Counted from the first letter of the stretch, positions 24,624 to 33,791 are shown. The stretch: 33,794 nucleotides of DNA from an uncultured Alphaproteobacteria bacterium (GCA_944390915.1 CALXRS010000018.1:1-33794); one strand, 5' to 3'. The notes: generated by a model not told the origin, from the sequence alone. A program made the numbers and translations.

Positions 24624-26075
24624 ATGACAGCAGGCGATCGACCGGAAATCATTGACGAAAGCGGCGACAAATATAAATACGGTTTTGTAACCGAAATTGA
24701 CGCGGACACGGCGCCCAAAGGCTTGAACGCCGATATTATCCGTCTGATTTCCGCCAAAAAAGGCGAGCCGGACTGGCTCTTGGAAAAAAGGCTCAAGGCT
24801 TTCGAATACTGGCAGACCATGACCGAGCCGTCATGGGCCAAACTTTCATACGACAAAATAGATTATCAGGATTTGTGCTACTATTCCGCGCCGAAAAGAA
24901 AAAACGGCCCGAAAAGTCTGGACGAGGTGGACAAAGAGCTGCTGAAAACCTATGACAAGCTCGGCATTCCTCTGAAAGAGCAGGAAGCTCTGGCCGGCGT
25001 GGTGGCGGTGGATGCGGTTTTTGACAGTGTGTCGGTAGCCACCACCTATCGGGCAAAGCTGGCGGAAAAGGGGGTTATATTCTGTTCGATTTCCGAGGCG
25101 GTGAAAGAGCATCCCGAGCTTGTAAAAAAATATCTCGGATCGGTGGTGCCCTATACCGACAATTTTTTTGCCTGTCTTAATTCGGCGGTGTTTACCGACG
25201 GGTCTTTCGTATATATTCCCAAAGGGGTGCGCTGTCCGATGGAGTTGTCCACCTATTTTCGCATCAACGCCCGCAACACCGGACAGTTTGAGCGCACGCT
25301 GATTGTGGCCGACGAAGGCAGCTATGTTTCTTATCTGGAGGGCTGCACCGCCCCCCGTCGCGACGAAAACCAGCTGCACGCCGCCATTGTCGAAATCGTG
25401 GTGCTCGACAATGCGGAGGTAAAATATTCGACCGTGCAGAACTGGTACCCCGGAGACAAAAACGGCAAAGGCGGGGTATACAATTTTGTGACCAAACGGG
25501 CGGCCTGCCGCGGGGTTAATTCCAAAGTGTCGTGGACACAGGTGGAAACGGGTTCCGCCGTTACCTGGAAATATCCGTCCTGCGTGCTGCAGGGCGACAA
25601 TTCGTCGGGCGAGTTTTATTCGGTGGCGCTGACCAACAACCGCCAGCAGGCCGATACCGGCACCAAAATGATACATATCGGCAAAAACACCGTGTCCAAA
25701 ATTATCTCCAAAGGCATTTCCGCCGGCTTTTCCAACCAGACCTACCGCGGTTTGGTCAAGGTGGCGCCGACGGCGGACAATGCCCGCAACTATTCGCAGT
25801 GCGACAGCCTGCTTATCGGTTCGACCTGCGGTTCGCACACCGTGCCTTATATCGAAAACCGCAACCGTTCGGCCACGCTAGAGCATGAGGCCACCACCTC
25901 CAAAATCAGCGACGAGCAACTGTTTTACTGCAAGAGCCGCGGCATTTCCGAAGAAGACGCCGTCAGCCTGATAGTCAACGGTTTTTGCCGCGAAGTCATG
26001 CAACAGCTGCCGATGGAATTTGCCATTGAGGCGGCCAAACTGATAAACATCAATCTGGAAGGGAGTGTCGGCTGA
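24624..26075 (+). CDS. sufB: Fe-S cluster assembly scaffold protein SufB
   Basis: The 483-residue scaffold subunit works with SufC and SufD to build iron-sulfur clusters. The beta-helix core has [42 protein letters not shown] and [17 protein letters not shown]. Residues known as important in E. coli are kept: the cysteine equivalent to C405 is C393 in SQCDSLLIG, and the E434 equivalent is in LEHEATTS (about 422). The C-terminal [17 protein letters not shown] is typical. AGAGGAAC precedes the ATG. It heads the operon and its TGA overlaps the next ATG by one base. Confidence 0.97.
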   Translation: MTAGDRPEIIDESGDKYKYGFVTEIDADTAPKGLNADIIRLISAKKGEPDWLLEKRLKAFEYWQTMTEPSWAKLSYDKIDYQDLCYYSAPKRKNGPKSLDEVDKELLKTYDKLGIPLKEQEALAGVVAVDAVFDSVSVATTYRAKLAEKGVIFCSISEAVKEHPELVKKYLGSVVPYTDNFFACLNSAVFTDGSFVYIPKGVRCPMELSTYFRINARNTGQFERTLIVADEGSYVSYLEGCTAPRRDENQLHAAIVEIVVLDNAEVKYSTVQNWYPGDKNGKGGVYNFVTKRAACRGVNSKVSWTQVETGSAVTWKYPSCVLQGDNSSGEFYSVALTNNRQQADTGTKMIHIGKNTVSKIISKGISAGFSNQTYRGLVKVAPTADNARNYSQCDSLLIGSTCGSHTVPYIENRNRSATLEHEATTSKISDEQLFYCKSRGISEEDAVSLIVNGFCREVMQQLPMEFAIEAAKLININLEGSVG

Positions 26076-26362
26076 TGATAAATCCGGTCTTAAAACGTGC
26101 GCTTGCCACCTGGGGCGAACAGGCGCAAATGATGATGGTCGTAGAAGAAATGTCCGAACTGACCAAGGAAATATTAAAAAACGTCTGCCGTCATAAAGAC
26201 AATCTGGACGCCATTATTGAAGAAACCGCCGATGTGGAGATTATGCTGGCGCAGCTGAAGGAAAATTACCGGATTGCCGACAGGGTGGAAGCCTATAAAG
26301 AAAACAAAATCAAACTGATAGAGCGCCGCCTGAACGAATGGGACGAAAAGGCAAAGGTTTGA
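26075..26362 (+). CDS. MazG-like nucleotide pyrophosphohydrolase
   Basis: The 95-residue all-helical protein has the metal-binding pattern of the MazG/all-alpha NTP pyrophosphatase superfamily: EEMSE (about 24-28) followed by EETADVEIMLAQL. Such enzymes hydrolyse nucleoside triphosphates to monophosphate and pyrophosphate; the substrate cannot be read from sequence. It starts in the TGATG junction with the sufB stop and is followed after 85 bases by sufC, so it is an integral part of the suf operon. I know of no standard role for it there. The GGGAG before the start supports translation. Confidence 0.8.
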   Translation: MINPVLKRALATWGEQAQMMMVVEEMSELTKEILKNVCRHKDNLDAIIEETADVEIMLAQLKENYRIADRVEAYKENKIKLIERRLNEWDEKAKV

Positions 26363-26376
26363 TAAAAACAAAAAAA

Positions 26377-26395
26377 TGCCAAAAAGGATTTGGCA
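26377..26395 (-). other. Intra-operon hairpin with a T run on the antisense strand
   Basis: TGCCAAA and TTTGGCA form a seven-pair stem. The plus strand has no T run after it, but the minus strand has seven T residues (26370-26376), like a terminator for antisense transcripts. It may instead be a processing or stability element between the pyrophosphohydrolase gene and sufC. Confidence 0.4.
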
Positions 26396-26447
26396 TAGGC
26401 AGGTAATAAAGAGGAGGCCGAAACAAGTTCGGTGTAACAAACGGAAA

Positions 26448-27206
26448 ATGAGCACAGCACTATTGGAAATAGAAGATCTGCACGCCCGCGTGGCCGGCAA
26501 AGAAATCATCAAGGGCTTAAACCTCACGATTAACGAAGGCGAGGTGCACGCCGTCATGGGGCCGAACGGCGCCGGCAAATCGACGCTTTCGTATGTCCTG
26601 AGCGGCAAGCCGGGATATGAAGTTACCGGCGGCACAATCAAATTCCGCGGTCGCGACCTGCTTTCCATGCCGCCCGAAGACCGCGCCCGCGAAGGTTTGT
26701 TTCTGATTATGCAATATCCGGTCGAAATTCCCGGTGTGCCGGTAACCGGTTTTTTGAAGCATGCGGTCAACGCCGGGCGCAAATATCGCGGCGAGCCGGA
26801 GCTCGACACCATGGAATTTATCAAAATGCTGCGCGAGGAGGGACGCAAACTGGGCATTGATGCCGAGATGCTCAAGCGCGCGGTCAACGTCGGCTTTTCC
26901 GGCGGCGAAAAAAAGCGGCTGGAAACTTTGCAGATGACGATCTTAAAACCGCAGTTGGCTATTTTGGACGAGGCGGATTCGGGGCTTGACATCGACGCTT
27001 TGAAAGTGGTGGCCGAAGGCGTCAACCGGCTGCGCGACGACAGGCGTTCGCTGCTGGTTATCACCCACTATCAGCGGCTGCTCAATTATATTGTGCCCGA
27101 CGTGGTTCATGTTTTTGCCGAAGGGCATATTGTCCGCAGCGGCGGCAAAAATCTGGCTTTGGAGCTGGAAGAAACGGGCTATGCCGAATTTGTGAAAGAA
27201 AAATAA
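26448..27206 (+). CDS. sufC: Fe-S cluster assembly ATPase SufC
   Basis: The 252-residue ABC-type ATPase powers the SufBCD scaffold. Walker A is GPNGAGKST, the Q-loop region reads FLIMQYPVEIPGVP, the signature is FSGGEKKR, Walker B plus D-loop is LAILDEADSGLD, and the switch histidine is in VITHYQRLL. I chose the ATG at 26448 (MSTALLEIEDLHARV); CGGA just before it is a modest site, and a stronger GAGGAGG lies 30 bases upstream with a small hairpin (CCGAA/TTCGG) between. The stop is one base before the sufD start. Confidence 0.97.
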   Translation: MSTALLEIEDLHARVAGKEIIKGLNLTINEGEVHAVMGPNGAGKSTLSYVLSGKPGYEVTGGTIKFRGRDLLSMPPEDRAREGLFLIMQYPVEIPGVPVTGFLKHAVNAGRKYRGEPELDTMEFIKMLREEGRKLGIDAEMLKRAVNVGFSGGEKKRLETLQMTILKPQLAILDEADSGLDIDALKVVAEGVNRLRDDRRSLLVITHYQRLLNYIVPDVVHVFAEGHIVRSGGKNLALELEETGYAEFVKEK

Positions 27207-27207
27207 A

Positions 27208-28584
27208 ATGGCGGGATTGATACAAAATACGGCTTTGATCGGCGATGATATTCCCCGCCTTTCGGGACTGCGGGAAAAGGGGCGGGAAGCTTTCCGCCTG
27301 CCGACGGCCAAAACCGAAGCCTGGCGATATACCCGTCTGCATGCCCTGAAAGCGGACGATTTTGTCGTGGCGCCTTCAAAATTTCTGGCCGAGCTTGCCG
27401 GCGGGGAAGAAAACGGGGAATGCGCCTGTTGCCGCGGGCAAGACTGCGCCGATGACAGGAGCGAATGCTCCTGCGGCTGCGGCAGCCGTGAGCACGAAAA
27501 CGGATGCCGCTGTCAGGGGCATCATCACCGGCGCGAAAGCCTGCCTTTTGCCGCCTATGAGCTGCATTTTGACAACGGCAAATTCGTGCCGGTTTATCCG
27601 GTGCTGCCGCCGGGAGCGGAAGTGATGACTCTGATGGAAGCCGTCATAACCGGCGAAGAGCGGCATCTGCTCAATAAATATGCGGAATTGGCAAAATATC
27701 CTTTTGCCGCGCTGAATACCGCCTGTCTGGAAGAAGGCCTGTTTGTGCGCATCGGCCGCAATGTCTGCCTCGACCGGCCGCTGGCAATCATCAACCATGC
27801 CGTGGATACCGGCGTCAACCTTATGGCCAACATTCGGAACCTGATTGTTGTCGAAGAAGGGGCAAAGGCGGAACTGGTTGAATATTTTGCCTATGAGGGC
27901 AACCCAAAAGCGCGTTATTTCAACAATATCGTCAACGAGATATATCTCGGTGCCAAAGCGGAATTCAATCATTACAAATTCCAAAACGAAAGCTACAAGG
28001 CGGTGCATATTGCCCTGAATCTGGTGCGGCAGAAAAAAGGCAGCGTCTACGGCGGCTTTTGTCTGCAAAAAGGAGCCGACCTCGGCCGCAACGAAACCCG
28101 CGTGCAGCTGACGGAAGAAGAAGCCAAAGCGGAGGTCAACGCCGTTTATCTGATGAACGGCTGGGCCACGCTCGACACCACCACCGACATTGAGCATCTG
28201 GCGGCCGAAACCTATTCTTCCCAATTGATAAAAGGAGTGGTCGGCGGCGAGGCCAAAGGCGTGTTTCAGGGCAAAATCCATATTGCCCCGGGCGCCCGAA
28301 AAACCGAAGGCCGCCAGCTGCACAAAGCGCTGTTGCTGATCGACACGGCGGAAGTAGACGCCAAACCCGAACTGGAAATTTTTGCCGACGACGTCAAATG
28401 TTCGCACGGCGCGGCCTCCGGCGATCTGGACAAAGAGCAGCTGTTTTATCTTTGTTCGCGCGGCATTGGCGAAGAAGAGGCGCGGCAGCTGCTGATAGAC
28501 GGCTATCTGGCGGAGGTTTTGGCGCGGGCGGACAACGCCGCGGTCAGGGAATGGCTGTCGGCAAATATTCGGGAAACAAAATGA
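27208..28584 (+). CDS. sufD: Fe-S cluster assembly protein SufD with a Cys/His-rich insert
   Basis: The 458-residue protein is the SufB partner in the SufBCD scaffold. The N-terminal helical part has KTEAWRYTRLHAL (about 35-47). The beta-helix core and the end (LEIFADDVKCSHGAASG, EQLFYLCSRGIGEEEAR) match SufD, with H400 corresponding to E. coli H360. The forty-residue offset fits an insert between the two parts. That insert (about 66-109) has nine cysteines (72, 74, 75, 80, 87, 89, 91, 100, 102) and four histidines (96, 105-107), a metallothionein-like composition that I do not know from other SufD proteins. The frame continues cleanly through it, so it is not a frameshift. The start ATG lies one base after sufC; the 3' end overlaps the hydrolase start by four bases. 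Confidence 0.95.
   Translation: MAGLIQNTALIGDDIPRLSGLREKGREAFRLPTAKTEAWRYTRLHALKADDFVVAPSKFLAELAGGEENGECACCRGQDCADDRSECSCGCGSREHENGCRCQGHHHRRESLPFAAYELHFDNGKFVPVYPVLPPGAEVMTLMEAVITGEERHLLNKYAELAKYPFAALNTACLEEGLFVRIGRNVCLDRPLAIINHAVDTGVNLMANIRNLIVVEEGAKAELVEYFAYEGNPKARYFNNIVNEIYLGAKAEFNHYKFQNESYKAVHIALNLVRQKKGSVYGGFCLQKGADLGRNETRVQLTEEEAKAEVNAVYLMNGWATLDTTTDIEHLAAETYSSQLIKGVVGGEAKGVFQGKIHIAPGARKTEGRQLHKALLLIDTAEVDAKPELEIFADDVKCSHGAASGDLDKEQLFYLCSRGIGEEEARQLLIDGYLAEVLARADNAAVREWLSANIRETK
27421..27531 (+). other. Segment encoding the Cys/His-rich insert of SufD
   Basis: Residues 72-108 contain the pairs and triplets CACC, CSCGC, CRC and a terminal HHH. In-frame codon use is the same as in the rest of sufD. 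The composition suggests binding of a metal such as zinc, copper or iron. The metal and role are not known. Confidence 0.75.
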
Positions 28585-29363
28585 AAATAATCATCCGCAA
28601 CAACCGCGGCGAAAAGCTGGAAATTGCCGTCGACGGCTGGGAAACGGCCGTTCCCGGCCGGCTGGCCTTTGTTCAGCACGGGTTGAGCGGACACAAAGGA
28701 CAGGTGATGGTGCGCCGTCCGGTGCAGGCTTTTGCCGACAACGGTTTTACGGTTGTTTCTTTCGATTCCAGACATTCTTTCGGCGCCAGCGACGGCAATC
28801 TGGAACTGGCCACGCTGAGTTCTTTTGCCGAAGATCTGGAAACGGTTATCCGCTGGGCCGAAGGCGAAAGTTTTTATGCCGAGCCCTTTGCTTTAAGCGG
28901 GCATTCTCTGGGCGGCGGCAGTGTGTTGAAATATGCCGAAGACCACCCCGGGCAGGTCAGCCTTCTGGTGCCGGTGGCGGCGATGGTCGGCGGCAAATAT
29001 TTTATCCGTTCCCGGCTCCTGAACGAACATGACAGCTATCGCCGCTGGCAGGCGGAAGGGCGCCTTTATCGCGAAAACAAAAGGCACCCCGAGCAAAACG
29101 GCTGGTTGTCCTTCAACGTGGTGCGCGACATGTTGCGCTACGATCTGGTGCGCGACGCTCCCGCGGTGCGTTGCCCGACGCTGCTGGTTACCGGCGACGG
29201 CGATCCGTCGTCCACGGTTTATAACAACACGAAACTGTATGACAATTTGCATTGCGACAAAACATTAACTATCTTAAAAGCATGCGGGCATTTGTATGAA
29301 AAAAGGGAAAATGCCGACGATTTGTACCGAACCGTCCGCGATTGGGTGAAAAAACATGTATGA
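28581..29363 (+). CDS. Alpha/beta hydrolase
   Basis: The 260-residue protein has the alpha/beta hydrolase fold. The nucleophile elbow is GHSLGGG with serine, the oxyanion region reads VQHGLSGHKGQ, a probable acid is in VTGDGDPSS and the catalytic histidine in ACGHLYEK. No signal peptide is visible, so it is probably cytoplasmic. The substrate is unknown; the family includes esterases and peptidases. It overlaps sufD by four bases (ATGA) and sufS by eight, so it is tightly coupled to the suf operon. The frame is open further upstream, but the start at 28581 has GGGAA before it and a typical first strand. Confidence 0.85.
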   Translation: MKIIIRNNRGEKLEIAVDGWETAVPGRLAFVQHGLSGHKGQVMVRRPVQAFADNGFTVVSFDSRHSFGASDGNLELATLSSFAEDLETVIRWAEGESFYAEPFALSGHSLGGGSVLKYAEDHPGQVSLLVPVAAMVGGKYFIRSRLLNEHDSYRRWQAEGRLYRENKRHPEQNGWLSFNVVRDMLRYDLVRDAPAVRCPTLLVTGDGDPSSTVYNNTKLYDNLHCDKTLTILKACGHLYEKRENADDLYRTVRDWVKKHV

Positions 29364-30567
29364 CGTATACGAGATAAGAAAAGATTTTCCCGAACTGGCG
29401 CTGACCGTCAACGGCCGGCCGAATACCTTTTTGGATACCGCGGCTTCGGCGCAGAAGCCGGAAGCCGTGCTGGAAGAAATGACGTCTTTTTATCGCACGC
29501 ATTATGCCAATGTGCACCGGGGGGCATATTACCTTTCCGAACAGGCCACCTTTGCCTATGAGCAGGCGCGCGACATCGTGGCCGGTTTTATCGGCGCGGC
29601 CGGGCAGGAAGTGGTGTTTACCCGTTCGGCAACCGAGAGCATCAATCTGGTGGCGGCCAGCTGGGGGATGAACAATCTGCGCCCCGGGGACGAAATTTTG
29701 CTTTCCGAAGCGGAGCACCACGCCAACCTTGTCCCGTGGCAGACGGTTCGCGACCGCACCGGCTGCACGCTGAAATTTTTTGCCGTTAACGACGATGGCA
29801 GTTATAATCCGGAAAACTTTTACAATGCTTTGTCGGAGCGCACAAAGCTTGTCGGCGTCACCGGCATGTCCAATGTTTTGGGAACGGTTTTCCCGATTCG
29901 GGAAATTATAGCGGCGGCGCATGCCGTCGGCGCCCTGTGTCTGGTAGACGCCTGTCAGTCGATTGTGCATCAGGCAACGGATGTTAGGGAATTGGATTGC
30001 GATTTTCTGGCTTTTTCCGGGCACAAGCTCTACGGCCCCACGGGCATCGGCGTTCTTTACGGCAAACATAGACTGCTTGCCGCCATGCCCCCGTATCAGA
30101 CCGGTGGCGATATGGTGCGCAAGGTAACTTTGGAACATACCGATTTTGCCGAACCGCCGGCGCGTTTTGAAGCCGGCACGCCGGCTATTGCCGAAGCCGT
30201 CGGTTTGGGCGCGGCCGTAAAATATGTGCAAAGTCTGGGGATGAAAAACATTGCCGCCCACGAAAAGGAACTGTTGGCTTATGCCAACGCCCGCCTGGCG
30301 GAAATTCCGGATCTCAAAATCATCGGTACCGCGCCGGACAAAGGCGGAGTTATTTCTTTTGCGCTCGGCAGCATTCACGCGCAGGACGTAGCTTTTGTGC
30401 TGGATAAGGAAGGCGTGGCCATTCGCACCGGTCACCATTGCGCCGAGCCGATTGTCAACCGCATGGGCTACACTTCGCTTGCCAGAGCATCGTTTGGCCT
30501 CTATACCGCGCGGGAAGATATCGACCGTTTTGTCGCCGCGCTCGGCAAAGCCAAAAGCTTTTTCTAA
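29356..30567 (+). CDS. sufS: Cysteine desulfurase SufS
   Basis: The 403-residue pyridoxal-phosphate enzyme takes sulfur from cysteine for cluster assembly. The PLP lysine is K224 in FSGHKLYGPTGIGVLYG. The catalytic cysteine C362 is in RTGHHCAEP, the group II (SufS) arrangement. Other family features are LDTAASAQKPEAV, YANVHRGAYYLSEQAT, SEAEHHANLVPW and FEAGTPAIAEAVG. Such enzymes usually need SufE or SufU, neither of which is in the window. It overlaps the hydrolase gene by eight bases and is followed after 24 bases by sufT. Confidence 0.96.
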   Translation: MYDVYEIRKDFPELALTVNGRPNTFLDTAASAQKPEAVLEEMTSFYRTHYANVHRGAYYLSEQATFAYEQARDIVAGFIGAAGQEVVFTRSATESINLVAASWGMNNLRPGDEILLSEAEHHANLVPWQTVRDRTGCTLKFFAVNDDGSYNPENFYNALSERTKLVGVTGMSNVLGTVFPIREIIAAAHAVGALCLVDACQSIVHQATDVRELDCDFLAFSGHKLYGPTGIGVLYGKHRLLAAMPPYQTGGDMVRKVTLEHTDFAEPPARFEAGTPAIAEAVGLGAAVKYVQSLGMKNIAAHEKELLAYANARLAEIPDLKIIGTAPDKGGVISFALGSIHAQDVAFVLDKEGVAIRTGHHCAEPIVNRMGYTSLARASFGLYTAREDIDRFVAALGKAKSFF

Positions 30568-30591
30568 ACAAAAATCACGACGGGTGGAAAA

Positions 30592-31023
30592 ATGAAAGAA
30601 GACAAAACAAATATGTTAAGCGACGATCAGGAGGCGGAACTCCTGCAGGCTCTGGCGGCGCAGGCGCCGGCGGAAGAATATACGGCCACGGCGGGCGAGC
30701 CGTTGCCGGCAGGCGCGGTTGCCGCTTCCCGCGAGGATATTATCAACGCCTTAAAAACGGTATGCGATCCGGAAATACCGATTAACATTTACGACATGGG
30801 GTTTGTGTACGATATCCGGCAGTCGGCCGCCGGCGATGTGGAAATAGACATGACGTTAACCGCGCCGACCTGTCCGGTTGCGGGCATTTTGCCGCAGCAG
30901 GCGGCAGACGCCGTTGCGGCTTTGGTCGGGGTCGGCCGGGTAACCGTCAAGGTTGTTTGGGAGCCGGCCTGGACGCCCGACAAAATGAGCGAAGACGCCA
31001 AGGCGTTGCTGGAAATTTTCTGA
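30592..31023 (+). CDS. sufT: SufT, DUF59 (MIP18-like) Fe-S maturation protein
   Basis: The 143-residue protein has the DUF59/MIP18 domain in its last 95 residues: VCDPEIPINIYDMGFVYDI, then LTAPTCPVAGILPQQ with the conserved cysteine, and VKVVWEPAWTPDKMSEDA. SufT-type proteins help deliver Fe-S clusters to client proteins. The N-terminal 45 residues are acidic and Ala-rich and probably flexible. GGTGG precedes the start. It closes the suf operon. Confidence 0.9.
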   Translation: MKEDKTNMLSDDQEAELLQALAAQAPAEEYTATAGEPLPAGAVAASREDIINALKTVCDPEIPINIYDMGFVYDIRQSAAGDVEIDMTLTAPTCPVAGILPQQAADAVAALVGVGRVTVKVVWEPAWTPDKMSEDAKALLEIF

Positions 31024-31106
31024 GCGGTCGGTTTTTCCGTTCACAATATACCGACCTGTTCCGCCGACCGACGATATCCCCGCCATAAAAAAAGACGACA
31101 ATATAC

Positions 31107-31131
31107 AAAAAAGCTCCGCTTCGGCGGAGCT
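31107..31131 (-). terminator. Terminator of rpmJ
   Basis: AGCTCCGC and GCGGAGCT (31112-31119 and 31124-31131) enclose a four-base loop. On the minus strand six T residues follow. The plus strand side has no T run, so termination of the suf operon here is less certain. Confidence 0.88.
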
Positions 31132-31155
31132 GAATTTGCAAGACAACAAAGATTC

Positions 31156-31281
31156 TTAACCCTGGCAAGCCTTAAACTTCGGGTTCTTCTTATTAATCAC
31201 GAAAATGCGACCCTTGCGGCGGACGATTTTGCAGTCCTTGTCGCGGTTTTTCTTGGTCTTTAAAGAACTATAGAGTTTCAT
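31156..31281 (-). CDS. rpmJ: 50S ribosomal protein bL36
   Basis: The 41-residue protein begins [20 protein letters not shown] and ends [13 protein letters not shown], the longer form of L36 that lacks the zinc-binding cysteine set. The start at 31281 has GGGGA before it; the longer frame upstream is A+T-rich and crosses the promoter. It is a single-gene unit with a consensus promoter and terminator, divergent from the exported 182-residue protein gene. Confidence 0.95.
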   Translation of the reverse strand: MKLYSSLKTKKNRDKDCKIVRRKGRIFVINKKNPKFKACQG

Positions 31282-31311
31282 AACTATTCCCCATCTCAAA
31301 TGTTTTGCTGC

Positions 31312-31340
31312 AAAATATGCTAAAACTAACCTTTTGTCAA
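31312..31340 (-). promoter_or_regulatory. Promoter of rpmJ
   Basis: On the minus strand a consensus TTGACA (31335-31340) and TATTTT (31312-31317) are 17 bases apart, about 30 bases before the ATG. Confidence 0.75.
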
Positions 31341-31372
31341 CCATATTTTTGGTAAAAGATAAAAGATTATTT

Positions 31373-31400
31373 TTGCAAAGCAAAATAAATTTCGTATAAT
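31373..31400 (+). promoter_or_regulatory. Promoter of the 31439 gene (possibly also ettA)
   Basis: TTGCAA (31373-31378) and a perfect TATAAT (31395-31400) are 16 bases apart. The predicted transcript begins about 30 bases before the ATG at 31439. Confidence 0.75.
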
Positions 31401-31438
31401 CGGCGTAAACAAAACAAATTTGTCAGGGAGCGGCTTTG

Positions 31439-31987
31439 ATGAATAAGATATTAACGGTATTGGCGGCGGTTTTTCTTTTTTCGCCGACGGCTCGCGCGCA
31501 GACAACGGGCTACATTGAAGAAGTGGAAACTTTGGGCTACATTGCCGGCCAGGGGCTGGCCTGCGGCGCCTCAAAATTCCAAACCTTTGAGATGTTGGCA
31601 CGGGCGATTTTGATAACCAAGGCGCCGACCGACCAGGTGCAGGCCAAAGGCATGTACGCTTACAACAATGCCAAGGCCGACGGCTATTTTGCCAAACAGG
31701 CCGACGGTTTTTTCAACTGCAACGAAATCAACCGACGGTTTGACAATCAGCTGATTTATCAAACGACCCTTTATGCCGACGGCTCCATCAAAATGCCCGA
31801 CGGCAAACTTTTTACACCGCGGCGCCCGTATGATGCAACTTTGCTTTACGAAGACCGCAACGACCGCCAAAACGCGCAAAAAATATACGATCGCGGCAAA
31901 AAGGTAAAAGTCGGCAAAATCACCGTGCAGGATACCTCGGCCGGAGCCTTGCCTTCCGCCGGCGGCATCGGCCGCATTTCCCGCTGA
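31439..31987 (+). CDS. Exported protein of unknown function
   Basis: The 182-residue product begins with a clear signal peptide (MNKILTVLAAVFLFSPTARA, cleavage before QTTG). The mature part is soluble, with two cysteines (GLACGAS and FFNCNE) that could pair in the periplasm, and is helical at first (FQTFEMLARAILITK). I do not recognise a family. GGGAG precedes the ATG, and a TTG one codon upstream is an alternative start. The ettA gene follows 43 bases later with no terminator between, so the two may share a transcript. Confidence 0.75.
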   Translation: MNKILTVLAAVFLFSPTARAQTTGYIEEVETLGYIAGQGLACGASKFQTFEMLARAILITKAPTDQVQAKGMYAYNNAKADGYFAKQADGFFNCNEINRRFDNQLIYQTTLYADGSIKMPDGKLFTPRRPYDATLLYEDRNDRQNAQKIYDRGKKVKVGKITVQDTSAGALPSAGGIGRISR

Positions 31988-32030
31988 CCACGGATAACCC
32001 CAACCTCAACAACCAAGGAGTTTTTTATAA

Positions 32031-33710
32031 ATGGCCTCTTACCAATATGTTTTTGTCATGCAAAATCTGACCAAGGTTTTTCCCGGCGGCAAAGAGCTGT
32101 TTAAGGGAATTACGCTTTCTTTTCTGCCCGGCGCCAAGATAGGCGTCCTCGGCGTGAACGGCGCCGGCAAGTCGACGCTGCTGAAAATCATGGCCGGCGT
32201 GGATAAGGAATTTAACGGCGAAGCCTGGGCGGCCGAAGGCGTTCGGGTGGGATATCTGGAACAGGAGCCGAAACTCGACCCCGCCAAAAACGTGATGGAA
32301 AATATTATGGACGGTTTGGGCGAAACCCGCGATCTGTTGAAAAAGTTTGAAGAAGTTTCCGCCCGCTTTGCCGAACCGATGAGCGATGAGGAAATGAACG
32401 CCCTGATAGAGGAACAGGCGGAACTGCAGGAAAAAATCGATGCCTGCAACGGCTGGGATTTTGAGCGCAATATCGAAATTGCCATGGATGCCCTGCGCTG
32501 CCCGCCGGCAGATGCCGACGTCACCAAACTTTCGGGCGGCGAAAAGCGCCGGGTTGCCCTTTGTCGCCTGTTGCTGCAAAAACCCGATATGCTGCTTTTG
32601 GACGAGCCGACCAACCATCTGGATGCGGAATCCGTCGCCTGGTTGGAAAAACATTTGCAAAACTACGCCGGCACGGTGGTGATGGTCACCCACGACCGTT
32701 ATTTTCTTGACAATGTAACCGGTTGGATTCTGGAACTCGATCGCGGTCAGGGCATTCCCTATGAGGGCAACTATTCTTCCTGGCTGGAGCAGAAGCAAAA
32801 ACGTCTGGCGCAGGAGGAAAAAGAAGAATCCGCCCGTCAGCGGACTTTGGCCAGCGAGCTGGAATGGATAAAGAAAAATCCGAAAGCGCGTCAGGCAAAA
32901 TCAAAAGCCCGTATCAATGCCTATGACGAACTGTTGCAGGCCTCGACAAAAGAAAAAATCACCACCGCCAACATCAACATCCCGATGACCGAACGGCTGG
33001 GCGATTTGGTGATAGAGGCCGAACATGTCACCAAAGGTTACGGCGATCGCGTGTTGATTGACGATTTGTCGTTTAAGATTCCGCGGGGGGCGATTGTCGG
33101 CATCATCGGGCCGAACGGCGCCGGCAAAACAACCCTTTTCCGCATGATTACCGGACAGGAAAAGCCCGATTCCGGCACGATTCGCATCGGCGAAACGGTG
33201 GATTTGGGCTATGTCGATCAAAGCCGCGACGAACTTAACCCCGATAAAAACGTATGGGAGGAAATTTCCGACGGGTTGGATATGATAAACCTCGGCAAAA
33301 AAGAGTTTCCCTCCCGCGCCTATGTCGGGCAGTTCAATTTTAAGGGCAGCGATCAGCAGAAAAAAGTGGGGCAGCTTTCCGGCGGCGAGCGCAACCGGGT
33401 GCATCTGGCCAAAATGTTACGCAAGGGCGCCAATGTCATTTTGCTTGACGAGCCGACCAACGATTTGGATGTCGATACTCTGCGGTCGCTGGAAGAAGGA
33501 ATTATGAACTATCCCGGCTGCGTGTTGGTTACGTCGCACGACCGTTGGTTTTTGGACAGATTGGCAACCCATATTCTGGCTTACGAGGGCAACGGTCACG
33601 TCGAGTGGTTTGAAGGCAATTTTGAGGAATATGAAAAAGACAAAATCCGCCGTCTGGGCGCCGATGCCTGCAATCCGCACGCCTTTCGCTACAAGCCGTT
33701 GGTGCGCTGA
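32031..33710 (+). CDS. ettA: Energy-dependent translational throttle protein EttA (ABC-F ATPase)
   Basis: The 559-residue cytoplasmic ABC-F protein has two ATPase domains and acts on the ribosome, sensing the ATP/ADP ratio. Domain 1: [39 protein letters not shown]. An arm and a charged linker follow ([37 protein letters not shown]). Domain 2: [38 protein letters not shown]. The length and the C-terminal [17 protein letters not shown] match EttA (about 555 residues in E. coli). AAGGAG precedes the ATG. A terminator follows at the window edge. Confidence 0.96.
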   Translation: MASYQYVFVMQNLTKVFPGGKELFKGITLSFLPGAKIGVLGVNGAGKSTLLKIMAGVDKEFNGEAWAAEGVRVGYLEQEPKLDPAKNVMENIMDGLGETRDLLKKFEEVSARFAEPMSDEEMNALIEEQAELQEKIDACNGWDFERNIEIAMDALRCPPADADVTKLSGGEKRRVALCRLLLQKPDMLLLDEPTNHLDAESVAWLEKHLQNYAGTVVMVTHDRYFLDNVTGWILELDRGQGIPYEGNYSSWLEQKQKRLAQEEKEESARQRTLASELEWIKKNPKARQAKSKARINAYDELLQASTKEKITTANINIPMTERLGDLVIEAEHVTKGYGDRVLIDDLSFKIPRGAIVGIIGPNGAGKTTLFRMITGQEKPDSGTIRIGETVDLGYVDQSRDELNPDKNVWEEISDGLDMINLGKKEFPSRAYVGQFNFKGSDQQKKVGQLSGGERNRVHLAKMLRKGANVILLDEPTNDLDVDTLRSLEEGIMNYPGCVLVTSHDRWFLDRLATHILAYEGNGHVEWFEGNFEEYEKDKIRRLGADACNPHAFRYKPLVR

Positions 33711-33759
33711 TGCGATTTGTTCCGTTTGCGGAAGCAGAGGCAAATAATTGTTTAAAACA

Positions 33760-33791
33760 AAAACACCTTCCTGTTTGGGGAAGGTGTTTTT
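33760..33791 (+). terminator. Terminator of ettA
   Basis: AAAACACCTTCC and GGAAGGTGTTTT form a twelve-pair stem with a seven-base loop, followed by T residues. It lies about 50 bases after the ettA stop codon. Confidence 0.88.

Noticed and set aside
24846..25838. Minus-strand open frame of 330 codons opposite sufB
   Set aside because: Antisense shadow of SufB without recognisable domains.
25855..25865. SufB lacks the cysteine some relatives have in the VECRNNS segment (here IENRNRS)
   Set aside because: By counting from the C-terminus this is not the functional C405; the C405 equivalent is present as C393, so SufB looks intact.
27421..27531. Frameshift or assembly artefact as the source of the SufD Cys-rich insert
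   Set aside because: The frame runs through without compensating shifts, and the downstream conserved residues are offset by a whole forty codons; still worth resequencing.
29269..30438. Minus-strand open frame of 389 codons opposite sufS
   Set aside because: SufS is unambiguous on the plus strand; this is its shadow.
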